Both the position numbers and the translations under genes were made by a program. The notes beneath the pieces were generated by a model that worked only from the letters and a program-made list of their open reading frames with translations, had not been told where the DNA came from and did not search any database. Below, piece by piece: positions 9,826-18,109 of a stretch of 64,000 bases of DNA (within the stretch, counting starts at the first letter, position 1; every line of letters starts with the position of its first letter). The DNA is from Streptomyces sp. TLI_235 (GTDB lineage: Bacteria; Actinomycetota; Actinomycetes; Streptomycetales; Streptomycetaceae): NCBI GenBank assembly GCA_002300355.1, contig NSGV01000001.1, forward strand, positions 4,836,001-4,900,000, in the 5' to 3' direction.

Positions 9826-10114
9826 CTCGCCCGGGTCCCTTCTGCACACGTGTGGTGCCTGCCATCCTGCCACCCTGGAGCGACAGTCCGGGCACGGTAC
9901 CGGATTTGACGATCTTGCGATCACCGCCCGGCCCGGGCCGACGGTGCGTCGGCCCGGGTGTCCCCTAGGGGATGCCCCGGAGACTTCCTCCCAGCTCGCG
10001 GTGCGCTCGCCTCGGCAAGCCGCCCGGGCACCGTTAGAGTTTGCGAAAACTGCGAAAGCGTTGCCACCCTGTCCGACCGCCGGACAGCGGGGCGAGCGAC
10101 CACAGGAGTCACAG
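9826..10114. promoter_or_regulatory. Divergent promoter region between FHA/FtsK gene and pkaA
   Basis: Contains a perfect 12-base palindrome TCCCCTAGGGGA at 9961-9972 and an unusually A-rich patch (TTTGCGAAAACTGCGAAAGC) at about 10038-10057 with near-repeats of TGCGAAA. The ribosome site of pkaA, CAGGAG, is at 10103-10108. No protein-coding potential is seen. Confidence 0.45.
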
Positions 10115-11901
10115 GTGCGGCCGGTCGGCAGCAAGTATCTGATCGAGGAGAGCCTCGGGCGCGGGGCCACCGGTACGGTCTTCCGCGGCCGGGTCCGCGA
10201 CGACGCCGCCGTGCCGGGCCTGGAGCCGGGCCGCTCGGTCGCCGTCAAGGTGCTGCGCGAGGAGCTCGCCACCGACCCCGACGTGGTGATGCGCTTCCTG
10301 CGGGAGCGGTCGGTGCTGCTGCGCCTGAGCCACCCGAACATCGTCCGGGTCCGCGACCTGGTGGTGGAGGGCGAGCTGCTCGCCCTGGTGATGGACCTCG
10401 TCGAGGGCCCCGACCTGTTCCGCTACCTGCGTTCCAACGGCCCGCTCAGCCCGATCGCCGGGGCGCTGCTGATGGCGCAGATCGCCGACGCGCTGGCGGT
10501 CAGCCACGCCGACGGCGTCGTGCACCGCGACCTGAAGCCGGCCAACGTGCTGCTGGCGACCACGGTCGGCCCGGACGGCTCCGAGCAGATGCACCCGATG
10601 CTCACCGACTTCGGCATCGCCCGCCTCGCCGACTCCCCGGGCATCACCCGCACCCACGAGTTCGTCGGCACCCCGGCGTACGTCGCCCCGGAGTCCGCGG
10701 AGGGCCGCCCGCAGACCGCCGCGGTCGACGTGTACGGCGCCGGCATCATGCTGTACGAGCTGGTCACCGGCCGTCCGCCGTTCCAGGGCGACGGCCCGAT
10801 CGCGGTGCTGCAGGCGCACCTCGCCCAGGAGCCGGAGCGCCCGCGCTCACTGCCCGAGCCACTGTGGACGGTCATCGAGCGGTGCCTGCGCAAGAGCCCG
10901 GCCGAGCGGCCGACCTCGGTCGCGCTGGCCGAGGCGCTGCGGGTGGTCGCCGCCGGGATCGGCGTGCACTCCTCGCCCGCCGCGGTCGAGGCCGCGCTGG
11001 CCGTCGGCGCGCTGCTGGTGACCGACCCGGCGCTGGCAGCCCCGGCGCCCACCGCGGTGAACCACGTGCCGGCCGGCTCCGCCGACGCCACCCAGGTGCT
11101 GCCCGCCCGCGGGTTCGACCCGGCCGCCGCCACCCAGGCGGTCGCCGCGCCCGGAGCCGAGGACCGCACGCAGGTGATGGCCACGCCGCCCGGCGGCGCC
11201 GGGGACCGCACCCGGGTGATGCCGCCGATCCCCCGTCCGGGCCCGCCGCCGAGCCCGAGGCGCCGCACCCCTGGCAGACCCAGCTGCGCGCCGCCCGCGA
11301 CCGCAACCAGCAGACCCAGATCGGCTACTTCGACCCGGAGGAGCTGGACCGCCCGCAGGTCGCGCCGCAGCCGTACCAGGCCCCGCCGCCCTACCAGGCC
11401 CCGCCGCCGTACCAGGCGCCCCAGGGCCGGCCGCCGCAGGGCCGCGGGCAGGGCGGGTACACCCAGCGCCCGCCGGTGGCCCCGCCGCCGTACCAGGCCC
11501 GGCAGAACCCGCCGCAGCCCCCGCAGGGCTACCGGCAGCCGCCGCAGGCCCAGCCGCAGCCCTACCAGGCCGCGCCCGCCCCGCAGGCGTACCCGCCGCC
11601 GCAGCCGCCCGCGCCCGCCCCGCAGCGGCGCCAGGAGCCCGCTCCGCAGCGCCGTGCGGAGCCGGCCGCGCCGCCGCGCCGCGAGCCCGCCCCGCGCCGG
11701 GAGCCGCGGCAGCGCAGCCGCAACCGGATGTACATCCCCGGCCTCGGCTGCCTGAAGGGCTGTCTGATGGTGCTGCTGATCCTCGCCATCGCCGCGGTGG
11801 CGCTGTGGAACTTCACCGACCTGCCGGTGTACTGGGAGAACGTCAAGACCTGGTTCGGCAGCGTGAGCGACTGGATCAGCGGACTGAACAGCGGTCAGTG
11901 A
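10115..11901 (+). CDS. pkaA: Ser/Thr protein kinase PkaA, frameshifted in its C-terminal half
   Basis: Eukaryote-type kinase. The kinase domain reads in one frame from GTG 10115: GRGATGTV loop, VAVK lysine near 43, HRDLKP near 137, DFG near 165, APE near 190. At the five-C run 11230-11234 the coding signal moves to another frame. That frame encodes HPWQTQLRAARDRN, a YQAPPP-repeat Pro/Gln linker and a membrane helix after RMYIPGLGCLKGC, ending at 11901. Restoring one C gives a continuous protein of about 595 aa matching PkaA architecture. As written, the kinase instead acquires an Arg/Pro-rich tail ending at 11755 (546 aa) with no membrane anchor. Either a sequencing error or a real homopolymer frameshift explains this. 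Start chosen by CAGGAG and the conserved VRPVGSKYL. Confidence 0.9.
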
Positions 11902-12060
11902 GTCGACGGACCGTCAGAACGGCGATTTTGGCGGTTTGTCGACAATTCACGAATTTTCCGTGAATCGACCCTCTCCGAGAGCCCTCCGACGGCCCCCGGC
12001 GGGCGCCCGGGCGCGTAGGTTGGTCGTCGAGCACCGACCTACCGAGCCCACGGAGCAGCA
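11902..12060 (+). promoter_or_regulatory. pkaA-pkaB intergenic: inverted repeat, -10 box and leader hairpin
   Basis: ATTCACG (11945-11951) and CGTGAAT (11959-11965) form a perfect 7-bp inverted repeat around an AT-rich 7-base centre, suggesting an operator or a weak terminator. A -10-like TAGGTT lies at 12016-12021. GTAGGTTGGT (12015-12024) can pair with ACCGACCTAC (12033-12042), placing a stem-loop just before the pkaB ribosome site GGAG. Confidence 0.45.
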
Positions 12061-13320
12061 TTGGCACGCAAGATCGGCAGCCGCTACACCGTCCACCAGG
12101 TGATCGGCCGGGGTTCCGCCGGCACCGTCTGGCTGGGCGAGGGCCCGGACGGGCCGGTGGCCGTCAAGTTGCTGCGCGAGGACCTGGCCTCCGACCAGGT
12201 CCTGGTCGGCCGCTTCGTCCAGGAGCGCGCCGCCCTCACCAGCCTCGACCACCCCCGGGTGGTCGGCGTGCACGACATGGTGGTGGACGGCAGCGACCTC
12301 GCCCTGGTCATGGACCTCGTCCAGGGCACCGACCTGCGCACCCGGCTGGAGCGCGAGGGCGTGCTCAGCCCGCTCGCCGCCGCCTCGGTGATCGCCGACG
12401 TCGCCGACGGCCTGGCCGCCGCCCACGCCGCCGGCATCGTCCACCGCGACGTCAAGCCGGAGAACGTGCTGCTCGACCTCGCCGCCCCGCCCGGCCCCGG
12501 CGGCGCCCCCCGCGCCAAGCTCACCGACTTCGGCATCGCCCGCCTCGTCGACGCCCCCCGCCGCACCCGGGCCACCCGGATCATCGGCACCCCCGACTAC
12601 CTCGCCCCCGAGATCATCGAGGGCCTGGAGCCGCGCGCCGCCGTCGACATCTACGCCCTCGCCACCGTGCTCTACGAGCTGCTGGCCGGCTTCACGCCGT
12701 TCGGCGGCGGCCACACCGGCGCCGTGCTGCGCCGCCACGTCACCGAGAGCGTCCCGCCCGTCCCCGGCATGCCGGTCGGCCTGTGGCGGATCATCTCCGA
12801 GTGCCTGGCCAAGGCCCCCGCCTCCCGGCTGCGCGCCGCCGAGCTGGCCTCCCGGCTGCGCGAGCAGCTGCCCGTGCTGGCCGGCCTGCCGCCGCTCGCC
12901 GTGCCGGCGCAGCGCGGCCCGGTCGAGGACGTTCCCACCCCGGGCGAGGCCGTGTACGCCGAGATCGACGCCGGGACGGGCACCCACCGCCGCCGGCGCG
13001 GCCCTGCGGTGCCGCTGGTGCCCGCCCCCTCGCCGGACTCCACCCGCGACACCCACACCAGCCTGCGCCGCCCGTCCCCGCAGGAGCTGGCCTCCTACGC
13101 CGCCGAGTCCCGGGCCCAGCGCTCCGCCGCCCCCGTCACCAGCCACCGCCGCCGCCGGCTGGTGCGCCGCCGCCGGATGCTCGCGGTGCTGATCGCCACC
13201 GTGCTGCTGCTGGCCGGAGCCGCCGCCGCGTACAGCGCGTTCGCCGCCGAACCGCCCGCCGCGGGCCCCGGCCGAGCGGCCGTCCACGGCCCGGTGGCGA
13301 GCCTCGGCCCCCCGGTGTAG
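12061..13320 (+). CDS. pkaB: Ser/Thr protein kinase PkaB, membrane-anchored
   Basis: 419 aa, very close to the length I recall for S. coelicolor PkaB (417). Kinase domain at about 8-265: glycine loop GRGSAGTV, catalytic VAVK Lys36, HRDVKPEN near 128, DFG near 157, APE near 180. A basic juxtamembrane stretch (HRRRRLVRRRR) precedes one membrane helix (about 375-395), leaving a short outer tail of about 25 residues without PASTA repeats. The start is TTG 12061 with GGAG 5-7 bases upstream; no better ATG or GTG fits the conserved N-terminus. It follows pkaA with its own promoter-like elements and precedes prfB. It likely phosphorylates FHA partners, but the substrate is unknown. Confidence 0.95.
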   Translation: MARKIGSRYTVHQVIGRGSAGTVWLGEGPDGPVAVKLLREDLASDQVLVGRFVQERAALTSLDHPRVVGVHDMVVDGSDLALVMDLVQGTDLRTRLEREGVLSPLAAASVIADVADGLAAAHAAGIVHRDVKPENVLLDLAAPPGPGGAPRAKLTDFGIARLVDAPRRTRATRIIGTPDYLAPEIIEGLEPRAAVDIYALATVLYELLAGFTPFGGGHTGAVLRRHVTESVPPVPGMPVGLWRIISECLAKAPASRLRAAELASRLREQLPVLAGLPPLAVPAQRGPVEDVPTPGEAVYAEIDAGTGTHRRRRGPAVPLVPAPSPDSTRDTHTSLRRPSPQELASYAAESRAQRSAAPVTSHRRRRLVRRRRMLAVLIATVLLLAGAAAAYSAFAAEPPAAGPGRAAVHGPVASLGPPV

Positions 13321-13342
13321 CCGAACGGTCTCCGCGAACCAT

Positions 13343-13357
13343 TACGCTTGAGGCGTG
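13343..13357 (+). promoter_or_regulatory. Candidate leaderless promoter of prfB
   Basis: TACGCT at 13343-13348 fits the Streptomyces -10 consensus TANNNT and ends 6 bases before the prfB GTG at 13355. Transcription would then begin at or next to the start codon. No clear -35 hexamer is seen. Confidence 0.45.
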
Positions 13358-14464
13358 GCAGCCGTCGATCCTTCCGAAGAGCTCAAGAACCTCGAGACGA
13401 CCATGGGGTCGATCGAGGCCGTCCTCGACCTGGACAAGATCCGGGCCGACATCGCGACCCTGGAGGAGGAGGCAGCCGTCCCGACCCTCTGGGACGACGT
13501 CGCCAACGCACAGAAGGTCACCAGCCGGCTCTCCTTCCTCCAGGGCGAGCTGCGCAAGTTCGAGACCCTGCGCGGCCGGGTCGACGACGTCGCCGTCCTG
13601 TTCGAGCTGGCCGAGGCCGAGGACGACGCGGACACCCGCGTCGAGGCCGAGGCCGAGCTGGAGTCGGTCAAGAAGGCCGTCGAGGAGCTGGAGGTCCGTA
13701 CCCTCCTGTCCGGCGAGTACGACGCCCGCGAGGCCCTGGTCAACATCCGCGCCGAGGCCGGCGGCGTCGACGCCGCCGACTTCGCCGAGCAGCTGATGCG
13801 CATGTACCTGCGCTGGGCCGAGCGGCACGGGTACTCGACCGAGGTCTACGACACCTCGTACGCCGAAGAGGCCGGCATCAAGTCCGCGACCTTCACCGTC
13901 AAGGCCCCCTACGCCTACGGCACCCTCTCCGTCGAGCAGGGCACCCACCGCCTGGTGCGCATCTCCCCGTTCGACAACCAGGGCCGCCGGCAGACCTCCT
14001 TCGCCGGCGTCGAGGTCCTCCCCGTCGTCGAGCAGTCCGACCACGTCGACATCGACGAGGGCGACCTGCGCATCGACGTGTACCGCGCCTCCGGCCCCGG
14101 CGGCCAGGGCGTCAACACCACCGACTCCGCGGTGCGCATCACCCACCTGCCGACCGGCGTGGTGGTCTCCTGCCAGAACGAGCGCTCGCAGATCCAGAAC
14201 AAGGCGTCCGCGATGAACGTCCTCCAGGCCAAGCTGCTGGAGCGGCGCCGCCAGGAGGAGCGCGCGGCGATGGACGCGCTCAAGGACAGCGGCAGCTCCT
14301 GGGGCAACCAGATGCGTTCGTACGTCCTGCACCCGTACCAGATGGTCAAGGACCTGCGCACCGAGCACGAGGTCGGCAACCCGCAGGCCGTCCTGGACGG
14401 CGACATCGACGGCTTCATCGAGGCCGGGATCCGGTGGCGCAAGCAGCGCGAGACCGCGAGCTGA
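13355..14464 (+). CDS. prfB: Peptide chain release factor 2
   Basis: 369 aa, normal RF2 length. It terminates translation at UGA and UAA. The codon-recognition motif appears as SPF (residues about 206-208, in VRISPFDNQG), and the catalytic GGQ appears in GPGGQGVNTTDSAVR. No programmed +1 frameshift site is present, so the E. coli-type autoregulation is absent. The GTG start (MAAVDPSEELKNLE) follows a TACGCT -10 box by 6 bases and is probably leaderless. The last 15 codons plus the stop are duplicated out of frame about 86 bases downstream. It lies between pkaB and the ftsEX region, as in S. coelicolor. Confidence 0.97.
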   Translation: MAAVDPSEELKNLETTMGSIEAVLDLDKIRADIATLEEEAAVPTLWDDVANAQKVTSRLSFLQGELRKFETLRGRVDDVAVLFELAEAEDDADTRVEAEAELESVKKAVEELEVRTLLSGEYDAREALVNIRAEAGGVDAADFAEQLMRMYLRWAERHGYSTEVYDTSYAEEAGIKSATFTVKAPYAYGTLSVEQGTHRLVRISPFDNQGRRQTSFAGVEVLPVVEQSDHVDIDEGDLRIDVYRASGPGGQGVNTTDSAVRITHLPTGVVVSCQNERSQIQNKASAMNVLQAKLLERRRQEERAAMDALKDSGSSWGNQMRSYVLHPYQMVKDLRTEHEVGNPQAVLDGDIDGFIEAGIRWRKQRETAS

Positions 14465-14553
14465 TCGGCAGGATCGCGGCCTCGGTGAACGTTCGGCGCA
14501 GCATCGAGGCCGGGATCCGCTGGCGCAAGCAGCGCGAGACGGCGAGCTGATCG
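14416..14553 (+). repeat. Direct duplication of the prfB 3' end
   Basis: A 52-base segment containing the last 15 codons and stop of prfB (14416-14467) recurs at 14502-14553 with only two mismatches. The copies are 86 bases apart start to start. The second copy still encodes IEAGIRWRKQRETAS and a stop, but in a different frame from prfB, so it is an untranslated vestige unless ribosomes shift frame at the first stop. Confidence 0.9.
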
Positions 14554-14568
14554 CCGCAGACAACGAAG

Positions 14569-14600
14569 AAGGCCCCCGGAGCTTCCGCTCCGGGGGCCTT
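14569..14600. terminator. Bidirectional terminator after prfB
   Basis: A perfect 14-bp stem AAGGCCCCCGGAGC / GCTCCGGGGGCCTT closed by a TTCC tetraloop (14583-14586). It serves prfB on the plus strand and the convergent small zinc-ribbon gene on the minus strand. Confidence 0.88.
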
Positions 14601-14613
14601 CGGATGTTCCGGG

Positions 14614-14808
14614 TCAGGCCAGCGCCTGCCGGGCGATCATGGCCACCGCGAACAGCGCCGCGATCAGCGCCAGCAGTGTCGCCGGGGACATGGCGGCGAA
14701 GGGGCCCCGCTGCTCCTGCAGCCGGGCACGGTTGGCGCGGCACACCGGGCACCGGCCCTCACTCACGCGGCCGTTGCAGTTGGCGCACACCAGATGGTCG
14801 CAGGTCAT
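14614..14808 (-). CDS. Small zinc-ribbon protein with C-terminal membrane helix
   Basis: 64 aa. The N-terminal 25 residues have a CDHLVCANCNGRVSEGRCPVC pattern split as CxxxxCxxC and CPVC, able to bind one zinc ion. Residues about 40-60 (SPATLLALIAALFAVAMIA) form a single membrane helix, so the ribbon would face the cytoplasm. An excellent ribosome site, AAGGAGGAG, lies 6 bases before ATG 14808. It is convergent with prfB and divergent from ftsE. A similar small gene sits here in other streptomycetes as I recall, but no function is known to me. Confidence 0.85.
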   Translation of the reverse strand: MTCDHLVCANCNGRVSEGRCPVCRANRARLQEQRGPFAAMSPATLLALIAALFAVAMIARQALA

Positions 14809-15144
14809 GCGATCTCCTCCTTGCTGTCACTGCAAACGCACGGGACGGGCCGATGGTTCCGTCCGTCTCTCCACTGTGCCAGGTTCGCGGGCGCTCGGCC
14901 CCCGCAGCGGCGGGCTCTCCGGTGCGATTGTGAGATAGCGCGCACAAATCCCGCTTTCCAATTCGGGACAGACAGGAACAATCTCTGACGAATCAGCGGT
15001 CAGTACCCGACCCGGGACTGCGGGTCGACCCGAGGTTCGCGTATGGTCCCAGACCTGGAGCGGTCGGGGAGGATGCCGCTCCGCCCGCCGCACTCGGCCC
15101 GAGGCGCGGACGGACCCACCTAGGATGGCCTCCGTGATGCAGCC
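14809..15144. promoter_or_regulatory. Divergent promoter region upstream of ftsE
   Basis: 336 bases without a larger gene. At its right end TAGGAT (15121-15126) is a good -10 box. Seven bases later GTG 15134 opens a four-codon ORF (Val/Met-Met-Gln-Pro-stop) whose TGA (15146-15148) overlaps the ftsE GTG (15145-15147). No Shine-Dalgarno sequence is visible for ftsE. The rest shows no recognisable operator. Confidence 0.5.
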
Positions 15145-15834
15145 GTGATCAGATTCGACAACGTCTCCAAGACCTATCCCAAGCAGAACCGTCCTGCCCT
15201 GGACAACGTCTCGCTGGAGATCGAGAAGGGCGAGTTCGTCTTCCTGGTCGGCTCCTCCGGCTCCGGGAAGTCCACCTTCCTCAGGCTCTGCCTGCGCGAG
15301 GAGCGCCCCAGCACCGGTGCCGTGCACGTGCTGGGCAAGGACCTCGGCAAGCTGTCCAACTGGAAGGTGCCGCACATGCGCCGCCAGCTGGGCACGATCT
15401 TCCAGGACTTCCGCCTGCTGCCGAACAAGACGGTCGCGCAGAACGTCGGCTTCGCCCTGGAGGTCATCGGCAAGCCGCGCAGCGCCATCGCCAAGGTGGT
15501 GCCGGAGGTGCTCGACCTGGTCGGCCTCGGCGGCAAGGAGGACCGGATGCCCGGCGAGCTCTCCGGTGGTGAGCAGCAGCGCGTGGCGATCGCCCGGGCC
15601 TTCGTCAACCGCCCGATGCTGCTGATCGCGGACGAGCCCACCGGAAACCTCGACCCGCAGAACTCGGTCGGCATCATGAAGCTCCTCGACCGGATCAACC
15701 GCACGGGCACCACGGTGCTGATGGCCACCCACGACCAGGCCATCGTGGACCAGATGCGCAAGCGCGTGATCGAACTCGACAAGGGCCTGCTGGTCCGCGA
15801 CCAGGCCCGCGGCGTGTACGGCTACCAGAACTAG
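15145..15834 (+). CDS. ftsE: Cell-division ABC transporter ATPase FtsE
   Basis: 229 aa. FtsE is the cytoplasmic ATPase that pairs with FtsX to control cell-wall hydrolases at the septum. Walker A GSSGSGKST at 36-44, Q-loop FQDFRLL near 91, ABC signature LSGGEQQ near 139 and Walker B LLIADEPT near 160 are all intact. The conserved N-terminus MIRFDNVSKTYPKQ fixes the GTG 15145 start. It has no Shine-Dalgarno sequence, and its start overlaps the stop of a four-codon leaderless ORF, so translation may be coupled to that. ftsX follows 54 bases later in the same operon. Confidence 0.98.
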   Translation: MIRFDNVSKTYPKQNRPALDNVSLEIEKGEFVFLVGSSGSGKSTFLRLCLREERPSTGAVHVLGKDLGKLSNWKVPHMRRQLGTIFQDFRLLPNKTVAQNVGFALEVIGKPRSAIAKVVPEVLDLVGLGGKEDRMPGELSGGEQQRVAIARAFVNRPMLLIADEPTGNLDPQNSVGIMKLLDRINRTGTTVLMATHDQAIVDQMRKRVIELDKGLLVRDQARGVYGYQN

Positions 15835-15888
15835 CCGCCGCCGTCCCGCCTGACCGCCCGCCTGCATTGACCCTGGATTGAGAGAAGC

Positions 15889-16800
15889 ATGCGCCTCCAG
15901 TTCGTCCTGTCGGAGATCGGCATCGGCCTCCGCCGCAACCTGACGATGACCATCGCGGTCATCGTCAGTGTCGCGCTCTCCCTCGCCCTCGCCGGTGGCA
16001 GCCTCCTGGTCCGCGACCAGGTCAACTCGATGAAGGGCTACTGGTACGACAAGGTCGAGGTCAGCGTCTCGTTCTGCACCAAGTTCGACATGGCCGCCTC
16101 GGCGCAGTGCGCCAGCGGCGCGGCCACCGACGAGCAGGTGAACGCCGTCAAGGCGCAGCTCGACAAGATGACGCCGCTGGTGCAGAAGGCCACGTTGGAG
16201 TCCTCCACCGAGGCCTACAAGCACTGGAAGGAGTCGAACCCGGACAACCCGCTGCTCGCGGCGGTCGGTCCGGAGGCGATGCCGCAGTCCTGGCGGGTCA
16301 AGCTGAGCGACCCGACCAAGTACGACGTCATCCAGAGCGCCTTCGCCGGCAAGCCCGGCGTGAAGTCGGTGGACGACCAGCGCCGGATCCTGGAGAACCT
16401 CTTCGGCCTGCTGAACGGCCTGCAGACCGCCGCCTTCGTGATCATGGTGCTGATGCTCTTCGTGGCCCTGCTGCTGATCGTCAACACCGTCCGGGTGTCG
16501 GCCTTCAGCCGACGGCGCGAGACCGGCATCATGCGCCTCGTCGGTGCCTCGAACTTCTACGTGCAGATGCCCTTCATCGCCGAGGCCGCCGTGTCCGCCC
16601 TGCTGGGCGCGGTGATGGCCTCCGGCCTGCTGCTGCTCGGTCACTTCTTCGTCCAGCACTGGCTGGCCAAGCGGGTGCTGTTCATCCAGTTCATCGGCCT
16701 CTCCTCGGTGCTGACGGTCATTCCGCTGCTGGTCGTGGTCGGCATGGTGATGGCCGGCATCGCGGCCTTCTTCACCCTGCGCAAGTACCTCAAGGTCTGA
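15889..16800 (+). CDS. ftsX: Cell-division membrane protein FtsX
   Basis: 303 aa. Typical FtsX topology: one helix (about 20-42), an extracellular loop of about 130 residues, then three helices (about 175-200, 222-246, 267-292). The outer loop contains two cysteines, Cys63 and Cys74, that could form a disulfide as in actinobacterial FtsX, whose loop contacts peptidoglycan hydrolases. The start is ATG 15889 with GAGAGAAG upstream. It forms an operon with ftsE and ends in a strong hairpin. The nearby downstream S41 peptidase may also act on the envelope but is transcribed separately. Confidence 0.97.
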   Translation: MRLQFVLSEIGIGLRRNLTMTIAVIVSVALSLALAGGSLLVRDQVNSMKGYWYDKVEVSVSFCTKFDMAASAQCASGAATDEQVNAVKAQLDKMTPLVQKATLESSTEAYKHWKESNPDNPLLAAVGPEAMPQSWRVKLSDPTKYDVIQSAFAGKPGVKSVDDQRRILENLFGLLNGLQTAAFVIMVLMLFVALLLIVNTVRVSAFSRRRETGIMRLVGASNFYVQMPFIAEAAVSALLGAVMASGLLLLGHFFVQHWLAKRVLFIQFIGLSSVLTVIPLLVVVGMVMAGIAAFFTLRKYLKV

Positions 16801-16812
16801 TCCGCGAGGTCC

Positions 16813-16853
16813 CGGGCGGCCCCGGACGGCACTGCGCCGTCCGGGGCCGCCCG
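16813..16853 (+). terminator. ftsEX terminator
   Basis: A perfect 18-bp stem CGGGCGGCCCCGGACGGC with its complement around an ACTGC loop, 12 bases after the ftsX stop. Confidence 0.88.
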
Positions 16854-16897
16854 CGTCCTACCCGGGCGTTCCGTCGCCCGGGCGGGGCGGCGCGGCC

Positions 16898-16913
16898 TAG
16901 ACTCCGTCGCATG
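16898..16913 (+). promoter_or_regulatory. Candidate leaderless promoter of the S41 peptidase gene
   Basis: TAGACT (16898-16903) is a good -10 box ending 7 bases before ATG 16911. The gene has no Shine-Dalgarno sequence, so leaderless initiation is likely. Confidence 0.55.
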
Positions 16914-18029
16914 TCGGGAATTCCGCGTCGGGTACGCCAGGGAGCCACGCTCACCCTGGTGTTCGGCGTCGTCCTGATGGCCGGTGCCGCGAGCGGCGCC
17001 TGGGGCGAGCCGCTGACCGTGCCGCTGCCGCCCTCGATGGACGCCGCCGCACAGCTCGCCGCCGGACGGGACGTCACCGGCGCGGACCTGAGCCCGGAGC
17101 AGGCCGAGGCCCTGGTCGACGCCAGCGGCGACCGCTGGGCCGCCTATCTCAGCCCGCAGGAGTACGCGGACCTGGTCCGCGGCCGCTACCTCGGAGTCGG
17201 GCTCTCGGTGGACCGCGGCAGGGACGGCTCGACCGCCGTCTCGGCCGTGCAGGCCGGCGGCCCGGCCGCCCGGGCCGGCATCGCGGCCGGCGACCGGCTG
17301 GTCGCGGTGGACGGTGCCGAGGCCGACGGCCTGCCGGTGACGGAGGTCGTGGCCCGGCTGCGCGGCAGCGCCCACGCCGCCGTGGCGGCCCGCACGGTGG
17401 CGGTCACCGTCTCGCGCGGGTCCTCCGCCCCGCGCGAGGTCGTGCTCGGGAGGGCCTTACTGGCCGCCCAGGAGGTCGGCGTCGAGCGGCTGCCGGACGG
17501 CGTCGTGCGGATCGCCGTACGGGCCTTCACCAGCGGGGTCGCCGAGCAGGTCAGAACCGCGTCGCAGGGCGCCGAGGCGGTCGTGCTGGACCTGCGCGGC
17601 AGCTCCGGCGGCCTGGTCGAGGAGGCGGTCGCCACCGCCTCGGTCTTCCTGGACGGCGGCCCCGTCGCCTCCTACGAGTCCCGCGGGGTGCGGCGCGAGC
17701 TGACGGCCGCCCGCGGCGGCGACACCGCCACCCCGCTGGTGGTGCTGGTGGACGGCGGGACGATGAGCGCCGCCGAACTGCTCGCCGGCGCGCTGCAGGA
17801 CCGCTGCCGGGCCGTCCTGGTGGGCGCCAGGACCTTCGGCAAGGGCACCGTGCAGCAGCCCAGCCGGCTCGCCGACGGCGGCGTGGTGGAGCTCACCGTG
17901 GGCCGCTACTACACCCCCGAGGGCCGCTCGCCGGACGGCTCCGGCCTGCAGCCCGACGTCGCGGCCGCCCCGGAGGGCGCCGGGGACCTCGCCCTGCACG
18001 TCCTCGCCGGCCTGGGCGCGCGCCGCTGA
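16911..18029 (+). CDS. C-terminal-processing (S41/CtpA-like) serine peptidase with a TTA codon
   Basis: 372 aa, secreted. Signal peptide about 1-32, a PDZ domain about 85-165 (YLGVGLSV...GIAAGDRLVAVDG), then the S41 catalytic domain with Ser286 (GGTMSAAEL) and Lys311 (FGKGTVQQ) as the catalytic pair. Such enzymes trim exported proteins or cell-wall hydrolases. Codon 183 (17457-17459) is TTA, the only in-frame TTA I found in the window. In Streptomyces TTA is read by the developmentally controlled bldA tRNA-Leu, so production may be delayed to development. It is probably leaderless, with TAGACT 7 bases upstream. smpB follows 80 bases downstream. Confidence 0.95.
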   Translation: MSGIPRRVRQGATLTLVFGVVLMAGAASGAWGEPLTVPLPPSMDAAAQLAAGRDVTGADLSPEQAEALVDASGDRWAAYLSPQEYADLVRGRYLGVGLSVDRGRDGSTAVSAVQAGGPAARAGIAAGDRLVAVDGAEADGLPVTEVVARLRGSAHAAVAARTVAVTVSRGSSAPREVVLGRALLAAQEVGVERLPDGVVRIAVRAFTSGVAEQVRTASQGAEAVVLDLRGSSGGLVEEAVATASVFLDGGPVASYESRGVRRELTAARGGDTATPLVVLVDGGTMSAAELLAGALQDRCRAVLVGARTFGKGTVQQPSRLADGGVVELTVGRYYTPEGRSPDGSGLQPDVAAAPEGAGDLALHVLAGLGARR

Positions 18030-18109
18030 CCGCCGCGGGGGCGGCATCCGCGCCACCCCGCGCAAAAGGGCTGCCCCTGACCGCGCCGAGGTGCGAGAAT
18101 GTCGGCGCT

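Noticed and set aside
9958..11901. A separate gene in the frame that carries the PkaA C-terminal half
   Set aside because: The protein before about 11230 in this frame is low-complexity Arg/Gly shadow sequence opposite the kinase domain. Only the part after the C-run is real, and it belongs to pkaA.
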